Source: a virus. From it: a stretch of 26,568 bases of DNA. Positions 20,341 to 26,513 of this stretch are shown here, piece by piece (position 1 is the stretch's first letter; each line of letters begins with the position of its first letter). The stretch spans positions 1 through 26,568 of the IMG/VR virus record IMGVR_UViG_3300005581_000108; one strand, 5' to 3'. Under the pieces are notes generated by a model that made no database searches, was not told the origin of the DNA, and was given only the letters and a program-made list of their open reading frames with translations. The position numbers were made by a program, and so were the translations under genes.

Positions 20341-20873
20341 CCTTACCAACAGATATCATTTATCCATTTAGACCGGCTCAGATAACAAGTAAAGACCCAA
20401 ACGATCTAAAGGTGTATTTATACGATTTGATATTCAAAATGACGCGTGTTTATCAGGATCAGGTTGAAATAATTAATGGAAATATCAGGGAATATACTGC
20501 AACGATATTAGGTTCCACTGTAGCCGGAACGGGAACTTACAACTATCAAACAGGCGTTTATTTACGCCAAGGTCTTATGGTTGACTACTGGTTTGATATC
20601 TCATGGTCGGCGCATACGGGAGCAGGAAATTTAGAGGTATTATTACCCTATAAAGTTAAAGCTATAAGTAATAATGTATGGCTTGGTAGTGTAAGCACAT
20701 CGAATATTACATACCCCGCGGGATATATATACCCCTCTATAATTTGCTTGCAAGATGATACTTCGGCAATTGTAAAGGTCAATGCAAGCGGTTTGGCAGA
20801 ATCTAATATAGGAATCCCAGCTAGTGGCATTTTAAAGGGTCATGTTAGATATATAGGACAAGAATTTAATTAA
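20337..20873 (+). CDS. Tail needle/knob-position protein
   Basis: 178 aa, starting by ATGA overlap on the gp10-like gene, the place of the tail needle gene (gp26) in P22. The first 45 residues are Pro-containing and then helical (NDLKVYLYDLIFKMTRVYQD). The rest is a beta domain (TGTYNYQTGVYLRQGLMVDY, WFDISWSAHTGAGNLEVLLP, ...GILKGHVRYIG) like the trimeric knobs on some needles and fibres. It lacks the long heptad helix of the P22 needle, so it may be a short needle tip or a separate fibre. The assignment rests on synteny plus the knob-like domain. Confidence 0.62.
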   Translation: MTLPTDIIYPFRPAQITSKDPNDLKVYLYDLIFKMTRVYQDQVEIINGNIREYTATILGSTVAGTGTYNYQTGVYLRQGLMVDYWFDISWSAHTGAGNLEVLLPYKVKAISNNVWLGSVSTSNITYPAGYIYPSIICLQDDTSAIVKVNASGLAESNIGIPASGILKGHVRYIGQEFN

Positions 20874-20874
20874 A

Positions 20875-21396
20875 ATGACAGAAATAGAAAACCTACGTTT
20901 CATAAGAATTATCGACCCTGTTCATATTCCGAAGCATCTTGTGGAACAGATTAGAGATAGGGAATTTACTGTTGATAGATTCTATGATTATCAAAGATCA
21001 ATTTGTGTTGATCATGTAGATAATGGAATTCAAGCAAATATGTTGAATCTATTATTTGTAATAGTAGATGACGAAAATAAAGTTCAAGGCTTTGCGTGGA
21101 TGGTAATCGATGTGCTTTGTAATGCTCTGTTTATTAATACCTTTTCAATTGAGAAGATATATTGGGGCGGTGGAAAAGCTGTCGAATTATTAAAGCGAAA
21201 AGCAATAGAGATAATGGAAGGCGCAAAGCTACCAAAATGCTATTGGATGACTAATCACCCTAAGCATAGTGAAAGATATGGTTTTAAGCGCGCAAAAACA
21301 GTTTTAATGCAATATACAGGAGAAGACGACGATGGGAAAGGTATTCGGGGGGAGCAAAGCGAAGCAAACAGGATCGGCTCAACTACTAACTCCTGA
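20875..21396 (+). CDS. GNAT-fold N-acetyltransferase-like protein in the ejection cluster
   Basis: 173 aa. The layout fits GNAT enzymes: strands NLLFVIVDDENKVQGFAWMV, acetyl-CoA loop region IYWGGGKAVELLKRKAIEIM with GGGKA in place of the usual R/QxxGxG/A, and the closing YWMTNHPKHSERYGFKRAKT motif in which '..RYGF' is typical. There is a 1-bp gap from the previous gene and a 65-bp overlap with the next, so it is firmly part of the late operon. It sits where P22 carries gp14. It might acetylate a virion or host protein, or use the fold structurally; activity is unproven. The ribosome site is weak. Confidence 0.72.
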   Translation: MTEIENLRFIRIIDPVHIPKHLVEQIRDREFTVDRFYDYQRSICVDHVDNGIQANMLNLLFVIVDDENKVQGFAWMVIDVLCNALFINTFSIEKIYWGGGKAVELLKRKAIEIMEGAKLPKCYWMTNHPKHSERYGFKRAKTVLMQYTGEDDDGKGIRGEQSEANRIGSTTNS

Positions 21397-22090
21397 GCAG
21401 AGAGCGTTTATTAAACAAATATTGGGCGATATGGGACCTGATGCTGCTTCAGCATTTGGTGATCTTTTACAGCCATATAGCGAAGAGATGTTTCAGTCTT
21501 CTGTTGTTGATCCTGCAATGAAAACATATGAACAACAGATGCTTCCAGGATTGCAGCAAAGATTTGTAGATGCAAATGCCTCCTCATCATCTGCGCTTAA
21601 TCAAGCTTTAGCACAAAGCGCCGGGGATATGTCCGGCTTACTTGCAGGTCAACGTTTAGATTTACAACAAGCAGCAGCTCAAAGACAGCAAGGAGCTCTT
21701 AGTGGATTGGTTGGACTAGCCGGCGGGAAAACTATGGAGCCTATTGTTCAAGGCCCGAAACCAAGTTTACTTGGCGGTCTATTACAAGGTGCCGGAGCCG
21801 CAGGAATGGGTTGGCTGTTGAGTTCTAAGGAAGTGAAAGAAAACATAAGAGACTACGATAAGGGTCTTGAAACCATTCGTAATTTCAAAGTAAAACAATA
21901 TGATTATAAGCTAAATGTAGAGGTCAACAAACATAAAGATAGAGTTGGTTTGATTGCAGAAGAGTTGCCCGAGGAACTTACTGGATATATTGATGAAGTT
22001 AAATCAGTAGATTTATACGGCCTTGTCTCCGTTCTAATTAATGCTATTAAGCAACTTGATTCCAGGCTTTCTAATTTGGAGAAGAAATAA
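21332..22090 (+). CDS. Ejection-type protein with C-terminal peptidase-S74-like chaperone domain
   Basis: 252 aa. Residues 1 to about 160 are Gln/Ala/Gly/Leu-rich (LLTPEQRAFIKQILGDMGPD, AQSAGDMSGLLAGQRLDLQQ, SLLGGLLQGAGAAGMGWLL), like P22-type DNA ejection proteins. From Ser164/Ser165 the intramolecular chaperone module begins: SSKEVKENIRDYDKGLETI, KVKQYDYKL, RVGLIAEELPEEL, DLYGLVSVLINAIKQLDSRL. This module trimerises fibres and then cuts itself off at a serine. The Ser-x-x-x-Lys-E-N start is retained, though one residue shorter than in classic S74 (SSDERLKENI-like). The start lies in the GNAT gene (65-bp overlap). It shares one base with the next gene (TAATG). Confidence 0.8.
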   Translation: MGKVFGGSKAKQTGSAQLLTPEQRAFIKQILGDMGPDAASAFGDLLQPYSEEMFQSSVVDPAMKTYEQQMLPGLQQRFVDANASSSSALNQALAQSAGDMSGLLAGQRLDLQQAAAQRQQGALSGLVGLAGGKTMEPIVQGPKPSLLGGLLQGAGAAGMGWLLSSKEVKENIRDYDKGLETIRNFKVKQYDYKLNVEVNKHKDRVGLIAEELPEELTGYIDEVKSVDLYGLVSVLINAIKQLDSRLSNLEKK

Positions 22091-23154
22091 TGGCTATTGT
22101 ATTTGAATCTAATCAAGACCCTTATGGTTTGGTTGGTCTTGGAAACATGGCTGGCAAGATGCTATATAACCGAGGCGAAGAACAAAAAGCAGAAAAGAAG
22201 CGCATATTAAGCGGCTCTACCTTGGCTTCAGTTATGCAGGCGATGCAAGGAAAAGCACCTGAAGAAAAAATGAGTTTACTCGGCCAAGCATTACAGCAAG
22301 GACTTGATCCAGATGTCGCTAATCGTTTTGGAATGTCCATTATGCAAGAAGCCGATGAACTCCGGGCACAGAACCAAAAGAAATCATTAGAGCAACAAGA
22401 GGTACAATCACTTCTGCAATTATCAGGAAAGTCTCCAGAGGAAATTAACGCATTAGCTCCCACATTAACCCCTACTTCTGCTAGAGAACTGTTAAAAACA
22501 TCCAAATCATCATACGAACCAGAATCTGAAAAAATAGCAGCAAAAAGACAGTCGGAATTTGCTGATGCAATTATAAAAGATTATCAATCCGCTGAAACAT
22601 CTTCGCTTAGGCTTAAGAGAATGGCCAAGTTAAATGAAGGGGATAAGTTAACAACTCCATTTGCAGCAACGGTATTAGAAATTGCGGGATTGCCATTAGG
22701 TATACTATCGAATCCAGATAGTGAAGAATTTGCTAAATTAGAGGCGGATTTCTCTAGAGATGCTTCAAAATATTTTCCTGGTCAAGTACGTACAGCAGAA
22801 TTAGTAGCATTTATGAAGTCTATCCCTTCATTGATGAATTCTAAAGAAGGAAGAGACAGGGTCATACAAAATTTAACTCTTATAGACGAAGCAAAAAAAG
22901 AGCGATACGAAGCTTATAAAGAAATTATTAAAGAGAACAGAGGATTTCCTCCTTCGGATTTAGATGTTCGCATATTTGAAAGAACAAAAGAAAAGATGTC
23001 TGATATTGGAGATAGATTTGCTAATGGTATTTCTGATGCAGCAGAACCTTTTCAATCAAAAGTAACGATGTATGACGCCTCCGGAAAGGCATATAGTATC
23101 CCCGCTTCACTTATTCCCCAGGCAATGGAAGAAAAAGGACTAAAATTCAAATGA
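22090..23154 (+). CDS. Internal virion / DNA ejection protein (gp20 position)
   Basis: 354 aa. Starts at a TAATG junction and ends in an ATGA overlap, so it is translated with its neighbours. The N-terminus has a Gly-rich membrane-active-like stretch (LVGLGNMAGKMLYNRGEEQK), then long amphipathic helices rich in Gln and Glu (LGQALQQGLDPDVANRFGMS, KSLEQQEVQSLLQLSGKSPE). The central ATVLEIAGLPLGILSNPDSE is more hydrophobic. There is no catalytic motif. Position and composition match the P22-type proteins that leave the capsid and help DNA cross the envelope. The call is by synteny and character, not by a specific motif. Confidence 0.68.
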   Translation: MAIVFESNQDPYGLVGLGNMAGKMLYNRGEEQKAEKKRILSGSTLASVMQAMQGKAPEEKMSLLGQALQQGLDPDVANRFGMSIMQEADELRAQNQKKSLEQQEVQSLLQLSGKSPEEINALAPTLTPTSARELLKTSKSSYEPESEKIAAKRQSEFADAIIKDYQSAETSSLRLKRMAKLNEGDKLTTPFAATVLEIAGLPLGILSNPDSEEFAKLEADFSRDASKYFPGQVRTAELVAFMKSIPSLMNSKEGRDRVIQNLTLIDEAKKERYEAYKEIIKENRGFPPSDLDVRIFERTKEKMSDIGDRFANGISDAAEPFQSKVTMYDASGKAYSIPASLIPQAMEEKGLKFK

Positions 23155-24665
23155 CAGCATCAATCGATTGGAATAAATATCTTATTGAATCAACGCTAGA
23201 AAGTCAAAAAGCGCCTGTTGCGCCAATTCCAGTAATCTCCACGCAAACGCAGGTTCCTCAAGCTCAGGTTCCTCAACAAGAAGAGGCTACGGGTGTTACC
23301 GAGCAAAAAAGTCCAATTCAATGGGATCAGTTTGAAGTAAAAGAACCTGAAACAGGTCTGCAACAAGCCACAAGGTTTGCTACTGGAGTTGTTTCTGACT
23401 GGGTTGCACAAACGCTCGGCCTTCCTGGGGATATTGGAGCATTAGTTGAAAGTATCGCTCCTGGCGATAAAGAAAACCCTCTTAGACAGCTTGCAACTTG
23501 GGCGTCTAATCTTCCTGGATCACAGTCCATAAAAGAGGGTATTTCTAGTCTAACAGGAGGATATACCTCCCCACAAGAAGGGTTAGAAACATCTACTCGC
23601 GAAGCATTGAGCACGCTGTCATCTTTAATTTCTCCTGTTCCTGGTGTTACAACAGCAGCAAGAACCGCACCAGTGGTAATAAGGCATGCAGCAAATGCAC
23701 TAGCTTCGCAATTAGCTAAAGAGGGGGTTAAACTTTTAGGAGGAAGCGAAGGGCAGCAGGAAGACGCTAAAATGCTTTCTCTTTTCGTTGGAGGAATGGC
23801 TCTTCCAAGAATAGCAGAACGTTCACCGGATGCATTTGTAAGTAAAGTGTATCAAAAAAGAGACGCTCTAATCCCAAATGGCACAATGGTTGAGCCAGTA
23901 AAATTATCCAAAGATCTAAACTCCTTCATAGAGAAGTTAAAAAAGGGAATTCCAACAGCAGAAAAACGCGCTGCAATTGCTCAGGCCGAAGAATTATTGA
24001 CAGCCGTTAATAATAGAGCTGTTCCACTTAAAGAAATGACAGAAATGCAAAGAAACTTAAATAGAAACATGTCCGATTTATACACAAAGGATTTGAGTAA
24101 GTCTGGTGTCAAAGCAGCTAGAGCAAATTACGGCGAGATAGCGGCAATGCTTAATAACTCAGTTGAAGGATTTATAGGAACTGTCAGTCCAAACGCAGTA
24201 CAATTACATCGGCAAGCTCAGGCTGCATACAGTACATTATCACAGAGCAGAGTAGTAACAAGGTTCATTACAAAACAACTCGAATCACTACCGGCAAAAA
24301 CAGCTGTGGGCATGATGTTTGGTGGAGCTGCAATGCATCCTATCGAGGCTGTAATGGCTCTTCCGAAAGCAGCTGCAACCGCCGCAGTAGCAGGCGGGAT
24401 TAAGACCGCAGCGGAAGTTACTTACCGCGTTCTTAAAGACCCAACGCTTAGAATGTATTACTTTGATGTTTTGACAGGTGCTATGAAAGAAAATGCTCCG
24501 GCGGTTATTAGATCTTTAAATAAGCTAGATGCTGCAATGTACAAACAGATGTCCAGTCCCGATTATCATTTGTCAGATGAAGAGAAGGCAAAAAAGAGAA
24601 GAAAAGAAAGAGAAAAGAAAGAGAGCCAGGTAACACCAAACCTCTCTTTCTCTTCAAATTACTAA
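23151..24665 (+). CDS. Internal virion / DNA ejection protein (gp16 position)
   Basis: 504 aa, last gene of the + late operon, starting in an ATGA overlap. A Pro/Gln-rich N-terminal part (ISTQTQVPQAQVPQQEEATG) leads to a region with a Gly/Pro-rich pattern (VAQTLGLPGDIGALVESIAP). Helices follow (LNSFIEKLKKGIPTAEKRAA, EMQRNLNRNMSDLYTKDLSK), then a hydrophobic Ala/Gly-rich stretch near 380-420 (AVGMMFGGAAMHPIEAVMAL, AAATAAVAGGIKTAAEV) that could insert in membranes. The C-terminus is strongly basic. These fit an ejection protein. No muramidase signature is visible. The stop overlaps the convergent - strand gene by 4 bp. Confidence 0.68.
   Translation: MTASIDWNKYLIESTLESQKAPVAPIPVISTQTQVPQAQVPQQEEATGVTEQKSPIQWDQFEVKEPETGLQQATRFATGVVSDWVAQTLGLPGDIGALVESIAPGDKENPLRQLATWASNLPGSQSIKEGISSLTGGYTSPQEGLETSTREALSTLSSLISPVPGVTTAARTAPVVIRHAANALASQLAKEGVKLLGGSEGQQEDAKMLSLFVGGMALPRIAERSPDAFVSKVYQKRDALIPNGTMVEPVKLSKDLNSFIEKLKKGIPTAEKRAAIAQAEELLTAVNNRAVPLKEMTEMQRNLNRNMSDLYTKDLSKSGVKAARANYGEIAAMLNNSVEGFIGTVSPNAVQLHRQAQAAYSTLSQSRVVTRFITKQLESLPAKTAVGMMFGGAAMHPIEAVMALPKAAATAAVAGGIKTAAEVTYRVLKDPTLRMYYFDVLTGAMKENAPAVIRSLNKLDAAMYKQMSSPDYHLSDEEKAKKRRKEREKKESQVTPNLSFSSNY
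24617..24650. terminator. Hairpin at the convergent operon end
   Basis: GAAAGAGAG (24617-24625) pairs with CTCTCTTTC (24642-24650), inside the last codons of the ejection gene. Read on the - strand the stem is followed by a T-rich tract, so it should end the small-gene operon. For the + strand it is followed by TCTTC only. Confidence 0.6.
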
Positions 24666-24808
24666 TAATCTCCTGTCCAACCCTCCGGTTCATCGTTCCA
24701 AGTTGCTATAAGGGCAACCGGCCAAATGATAAGATTAACCACAACTGCGAAGCAAAGGGTCGGGGAATGCAGTATTATGCATATTATATTTCCAAGTGTT
24801 TCTAACAT
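24662..24808 (-). CDS. 48-aa membrane protein
   Basis: I chose the ATG at 24808, with AGAGAG upstream; the frame opens at 24871, but that start has no ribosome site. The protein (MLETLGNIICIILHSPTLCF, then AVVVNLIIWPVALIATWNDE and PEGWTGDY) is hydrophobic from about residue 7 to 37, enough for one long or two short membrane helices, with an acidic tail. It is the last gene of the - strand operon and overlaps the ejection gene end by 4 bp. A role in lysis or membrane modification is possible but not shown. Confidence 0.55.
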   Translation of the reverse strand: MLETLGNIICIILHSPTLCFAVVVNLIIWPVALIATWNDEPEGWTGDY

Positions 24809-24887
24809 ATGATCTCTCTTAGTTTCTGTGTCAATCAGATATATTATAGACATATAACGACAATAACACAAGAAAAACCAAGAGAAA

Positions 24888-24956
24888 CTAGTTTTTTAGT
24901 TTCTCAAAAAAATATATAACAACAGCTATAGCGATGAGACTTCCCAGGATAAACAC
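24888..24956 (-). CDS. 22-aa membrane peptide, translationally coupled
   Basis: GTG shares one base with the upstream stop (TAGTG). The 22 codons give a single hydrophobic helix with a charged end (FILGSLIAIAVVIYFF, then EKLKN). Composition and coupling suggest a real membrane mini-protein, but at this length chance cannot be excluded. A hairpin (24882-24905, GAGAAACTA/TAGTTTCTC) lies across its stop codon. Confidence 0.38.
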   Translation of the reverse strand: MFILGSLIAIAVVIYFFEKLKN

Positions 24957-25387
24957 TATTTATCTCTCCAAAGCCTATCTTGCAACTCATCAGCATGCCA
25001 CGCATAATAATCGGCATCACTCATGTGTCGCACGGATTCATAGTAAGCATCAGAGGCGTCGGTAGTAATATTTGCTATTGTATTTAAACACCCCGAAACA
25101 AGAACACCATATACATTTCTTGTTGCTATTCCAGTAATAAGGCCAGCAATAGCACTCAATACCGTTCTTTTCACATCAAGTTGTTTGATCTTTTCTGCTG
25201 CGCTTTTAGATTTTTTAATAGCTGAATTCATTTTTTCAACTGTGAAATGCCATTCTCTCCATATTCTATCCCTTTCCGCATCGGTAAGGGCTTTGTTCTG
25301 GCATTCACACACGTTGATTAGAGAGGCTTGATAGGCCTCTTGTGGAATAGTCCAAATAGTTTCTTGTGGCGGAATAAAATCAATCAT
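24956..25387 (-). CDS. Hypothetical protein with hydrophobic centre
   Basis: 143 aa, not recognised. A soluble N-terminal part with CEC at 27-29 and Trp-rich helix (DAERDRIWREWHFTVEKMNS) is followed by a Lys-rich stretch and two hydrophobic segments at about 75-88 (TVLSAIAGLITGIA) and 92-107 (VYGVLVSGCLNTIANI). An acidic Tyr/Trp-rich C-terminus follows (DADYYAWHADELQDRLW). AGGAG lies 11 nt before the ATG. It is the largest product of the - strand operon and probably inserts in or docks on the membrane. A lysis or superinfection role is speculative. Confidence 0.65.
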   Translation of the reverse strand: MIDFIPPQETIWTIPQEAYQASLINVCECQNKALTDAERDRIWREWHFTVEKMNSAIKKSKSAAEKIKQLDVKRTVLSAIAGLITGIATRNVYGVLVSGCLNTIANITTDASDAYYESVRHMSDADYYAWHADELQDRLWRDK

Positions 25388-25388
25388 A

Positions 25389-25562
25389 CTAATAAAAACT
25401 CCTCGTTAAAATTTCCATGGAAGAATTAGCTATAAAGAGAATGACAAAGTCGAGAATGGTCGTATGTATTTGTTGTTTTTGGCCGTATTTCTTCCTGTAA
25501 AACCACATTGCTAAACTTGTTCCAAGTGATACAAATAAGCATTTAAAAAAAAACGACATCAT
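25389..25562 (-). CDS. 57-aa two-span membrane protein, holin-like size
   Basis: Starts in an ATGA overlap with the upstream zinc-ribbon gene and ends 1 bp before the next start, whose ribosome site it contains. Two hydrophobic segments are visible: residues about 4-22 (FFFKCLFVSLGTSLAMWFY) and 33-48 (TTILDFVILFIANSSM), separated by a basic loop (RKKYGQKQQ). Small two-span proteins include class II holins, and an adjacent cluster of membrane genes fits a lysis region. No endolysin is visible in the window, so the holin reading is only a suggestion. Confidence 0.6.
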   Translation of the reverse strand: MMSFFFKCLFVSLGTSLAMWFYRKKYGQKQQIHTTILDFVILFIANSSMEILTRSFY

Positions 25563-25801
25563 TCTAGCTCTTTTTTGGTCAAATTATGTCCCTGACATTT
25601 TCGACTGCAATACTTTGATCTTTCATATGTTGATTTTTTTTTTGTATAAAGAAAACCGCAGGTTTCACATACGCAATAAACATGTAAATTACCTTTCGGC
25701 CTTCTTCCCATTGCAGTATTTCTACATATAATCGAACAATATTTCTTTTGTCGTCTCTGTAAAGCCGCTTTACATTCCAAGCACTTCACCAGAGCACTCA
25801 T
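25559..25801 (-). CDS. Double zinc-ribbon protein
   Basis: 80 aa, overlapping both neighbours by 4 bp (ATGA). Two Cys clusters are clear: C7-x2-C10 with C22-x3-C26, and C45-x2-C48 with C65-x3-C69; the second has the form CETCGFLYTKKK...YCSRKC. Spacing of this kind is found in zinc fingers attached to HNH nucleases, but no HNH motif is present. The charged, basic character suggests nucleic-acid binding. It is odd in an operon of membrane proteins; it could be a remnant of a homing endonuclease or a regulator. Confidence 0.65.
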   Translation of the reverse strand: MSALVKCLECKAALQRRQKKYCSIICRNTAMGRRPKGNLHVYCVCETCGFLYTKKKSTYERSKYCSRKCQGHNLTKKELE

Positions 25802-26070
25802 TTCTTTTCTTTTAACAAATCAATAAACATTTGGTATAAGTGATCGGTTCTTTGGTTATATGCATCTGTTTTATCAATAAACATTTGGTATAAGTGATCG
25901 GTTCTTTGGTTATTTATATCTATTTTATTGCTTAAAGAGTTGATATTGATGTCTAGTCTATTGCTTAATGCGTTGACATCGCTGTCTAATCTATTTGCCA
26001 CGTAAAATACGAAAGTACCCAACGTTCCAATAATCGTTCCAATAATCGTTACTGTTTGTGTCCAATCCAT
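25798..26070 (-). CDS. Membrane-anchored coiled-coil repeat protein
   Basis: 90 aa. An N-terminal membrane span at about 5-24 (QTVTIIGTIIGTLGTFVFYV) is followed by heptad-like repeats (NRLDSDVNALSNRLDININS, LSNKIDINNQRTDHLYQMF) and an 18-residue unit present twice (YQMFIDKTDAYNQRTDHL), encoded by a 54-bp tandem DNA duplication. The arrangement gives a rod on the outer or inner face of the membrane. AGGGAGG lies just before the ATG. Holin-associated or spanin-like functions are conceivable, but there is no lipobox and the function is unknown. Confidence 0.62.
   Translation of the reverse strand: MDWTQTVTIIGTIIGTLGTFVFYVANRLDSDVNALSNRLDININSLSNKIDINNQRTDHLYQMFIDKTDAYNQRTDHLYQMFIDLLKEKK
25821..25928 (-). 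repeat. 54-bp tandem duplication
   Basis: Units 25821-25874 and 25875-25928 match at 50 of 54 bases, with the first 39 bases identical. It keeps the reading frame of the coiled-coil gene and adds 18 residues. Confidence 0.9.
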
Positions 26071-26091
26071 TATTTCCTCCCTAAGAGCTGA

Positions 26092-26142
26092 CTCCCTACA
26101 TGTTCCTAATCACTCCCTGCATGTTCCTAATCACTCCCTACA
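26092..26142. repeat. 21-bp tandem repeats in an operon gap
   Basis: Units 26092-26112 and 26113-26133 differ at one base, and a third partial unit runs to 26142. On the - strand the unit contains TAGGAACATG, which looks like a ribosome site plus start, but the frames close at once. The 100-bp gap (26071-26169) between two - strand genes holds no other gene. Confidence 0.85.
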
Positions 26143-26169
26143 GGTTGGGGAGATTTCTCAGGAGACCTA

Positions 26170-26367
26170 TTATCCTTTTGCGACAAAAGGATTGGAGCCA
26201 TACTCCTCTAGTTGTTTTTTTAATTCTAGATACATTTTCGCAAGTTCGTTGTGTCTAGCAAAAAGGCCTTTTCTAACCGCTTCAGAACTTGCTTTTACTT
26301 GTGCAAGTTCACTTTTAAGAGCTGCAACCTCATCAATTTCTTCAAAAAGATTTAACTGGATTTCCAT
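26170..26367 (-). CDS. Small acidic coiled-coil phage protein
   Basis: 65 aa from the ATG at 26367; an in-frame ATG at 26379 is an alternative. The sequence MEIQLNLFEEIDEVAALKSE, LAQVKASSEAVRKGLFARHN, then ELAKMYLELKKQLEE resembles a small protein type I recognise from other phages (SS..VR..LFA.H.ELAK.YLEL), of no known function. It forms a coiled coil. There is no ribosome site, and the predicted transcript starts only about 11-23 nt upstream, so initiation may be near-leaderless. It is the first gene of the - strand operon. Confidence 0.7.
   Translation of the reverse strand: MEIQLNLFEEIDEVAALKSELAQVKASSEAVRKGLFARHNELAKMYLELKKQLEEYGSNPFVAKG
26172..26192. terminator. Perfect inverted repeat across a stop codon
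   Basis: ATCCTTTTG (26172-26180), three-base centre, CAAAAGGAT (26184-26192). On the - strand it covers the last codons of the first gene and one base of its stop. No T run follows. It could attenuate transcription or stabilise the 5' cistron. Confidence 0.4.
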
Positions 26368-26396
26368 AAAAATAACCATGTTTTTTCTTACGCATA

Positions 26397-26425
26397 ATTA
26401 TAACAGGGACCTTTGCCAATGTAAA
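26397..26425 (-). promoter_or_regulatory. Near-consensus promoter of the - strand small-gene operon
   Basis: On the - strand TTTACA (26425-26420), a 17-bp spacer and a perfect TATAAT (26402-26397). This is the best sigma70 match seen in the window and suggests constitutive or early expression by host RNA polymerase. Confidence 0.8.
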
Positions 26426-26440
26426 TAAGAAAAAAACCAT

Positions 26441-26469
26441 TTGTTGTAAAAACAAGAAAAATGTTATGT
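26441..26469 (+). promoter_or_regulatory. Promoter of the downstream fibre-like gene
   Basis: TTGTTG (26441-26446), 17-bp spacer, TTATGT (26464-26469). Transcription would begin near 26476, so the 5' leader would consist almost entirely of leader motif copy g. It diverges from the - strand promoter at 26397-26425. The -10 match is moderate. Confidence 0.5.
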
Positions 26470-26476
26470 ATGTGTT

Positions 26477-26513
26477 ACCCAGCCAAACCACCACCACCAA
26501 GAGAACCACGATG
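26477..26513 (+). repeat. Leader motif copy g (variant, ends at a start codon)
   Basis: ACCCAGCCAAACCACCACC, then ACCAAGAGAACCACGATG including the start codon. The first half has one change from the core and extra CCA units. The second half matches the AAGAACCACCA form and carries the ATG. Confidence 0.6.

Noticed and set aside
22122-22505. 127-aa ORF on the - strand
   Set aside because: Shadow of the ejection protein gene; Cys/Ser-rich composition is typical of reverse-strand reading.
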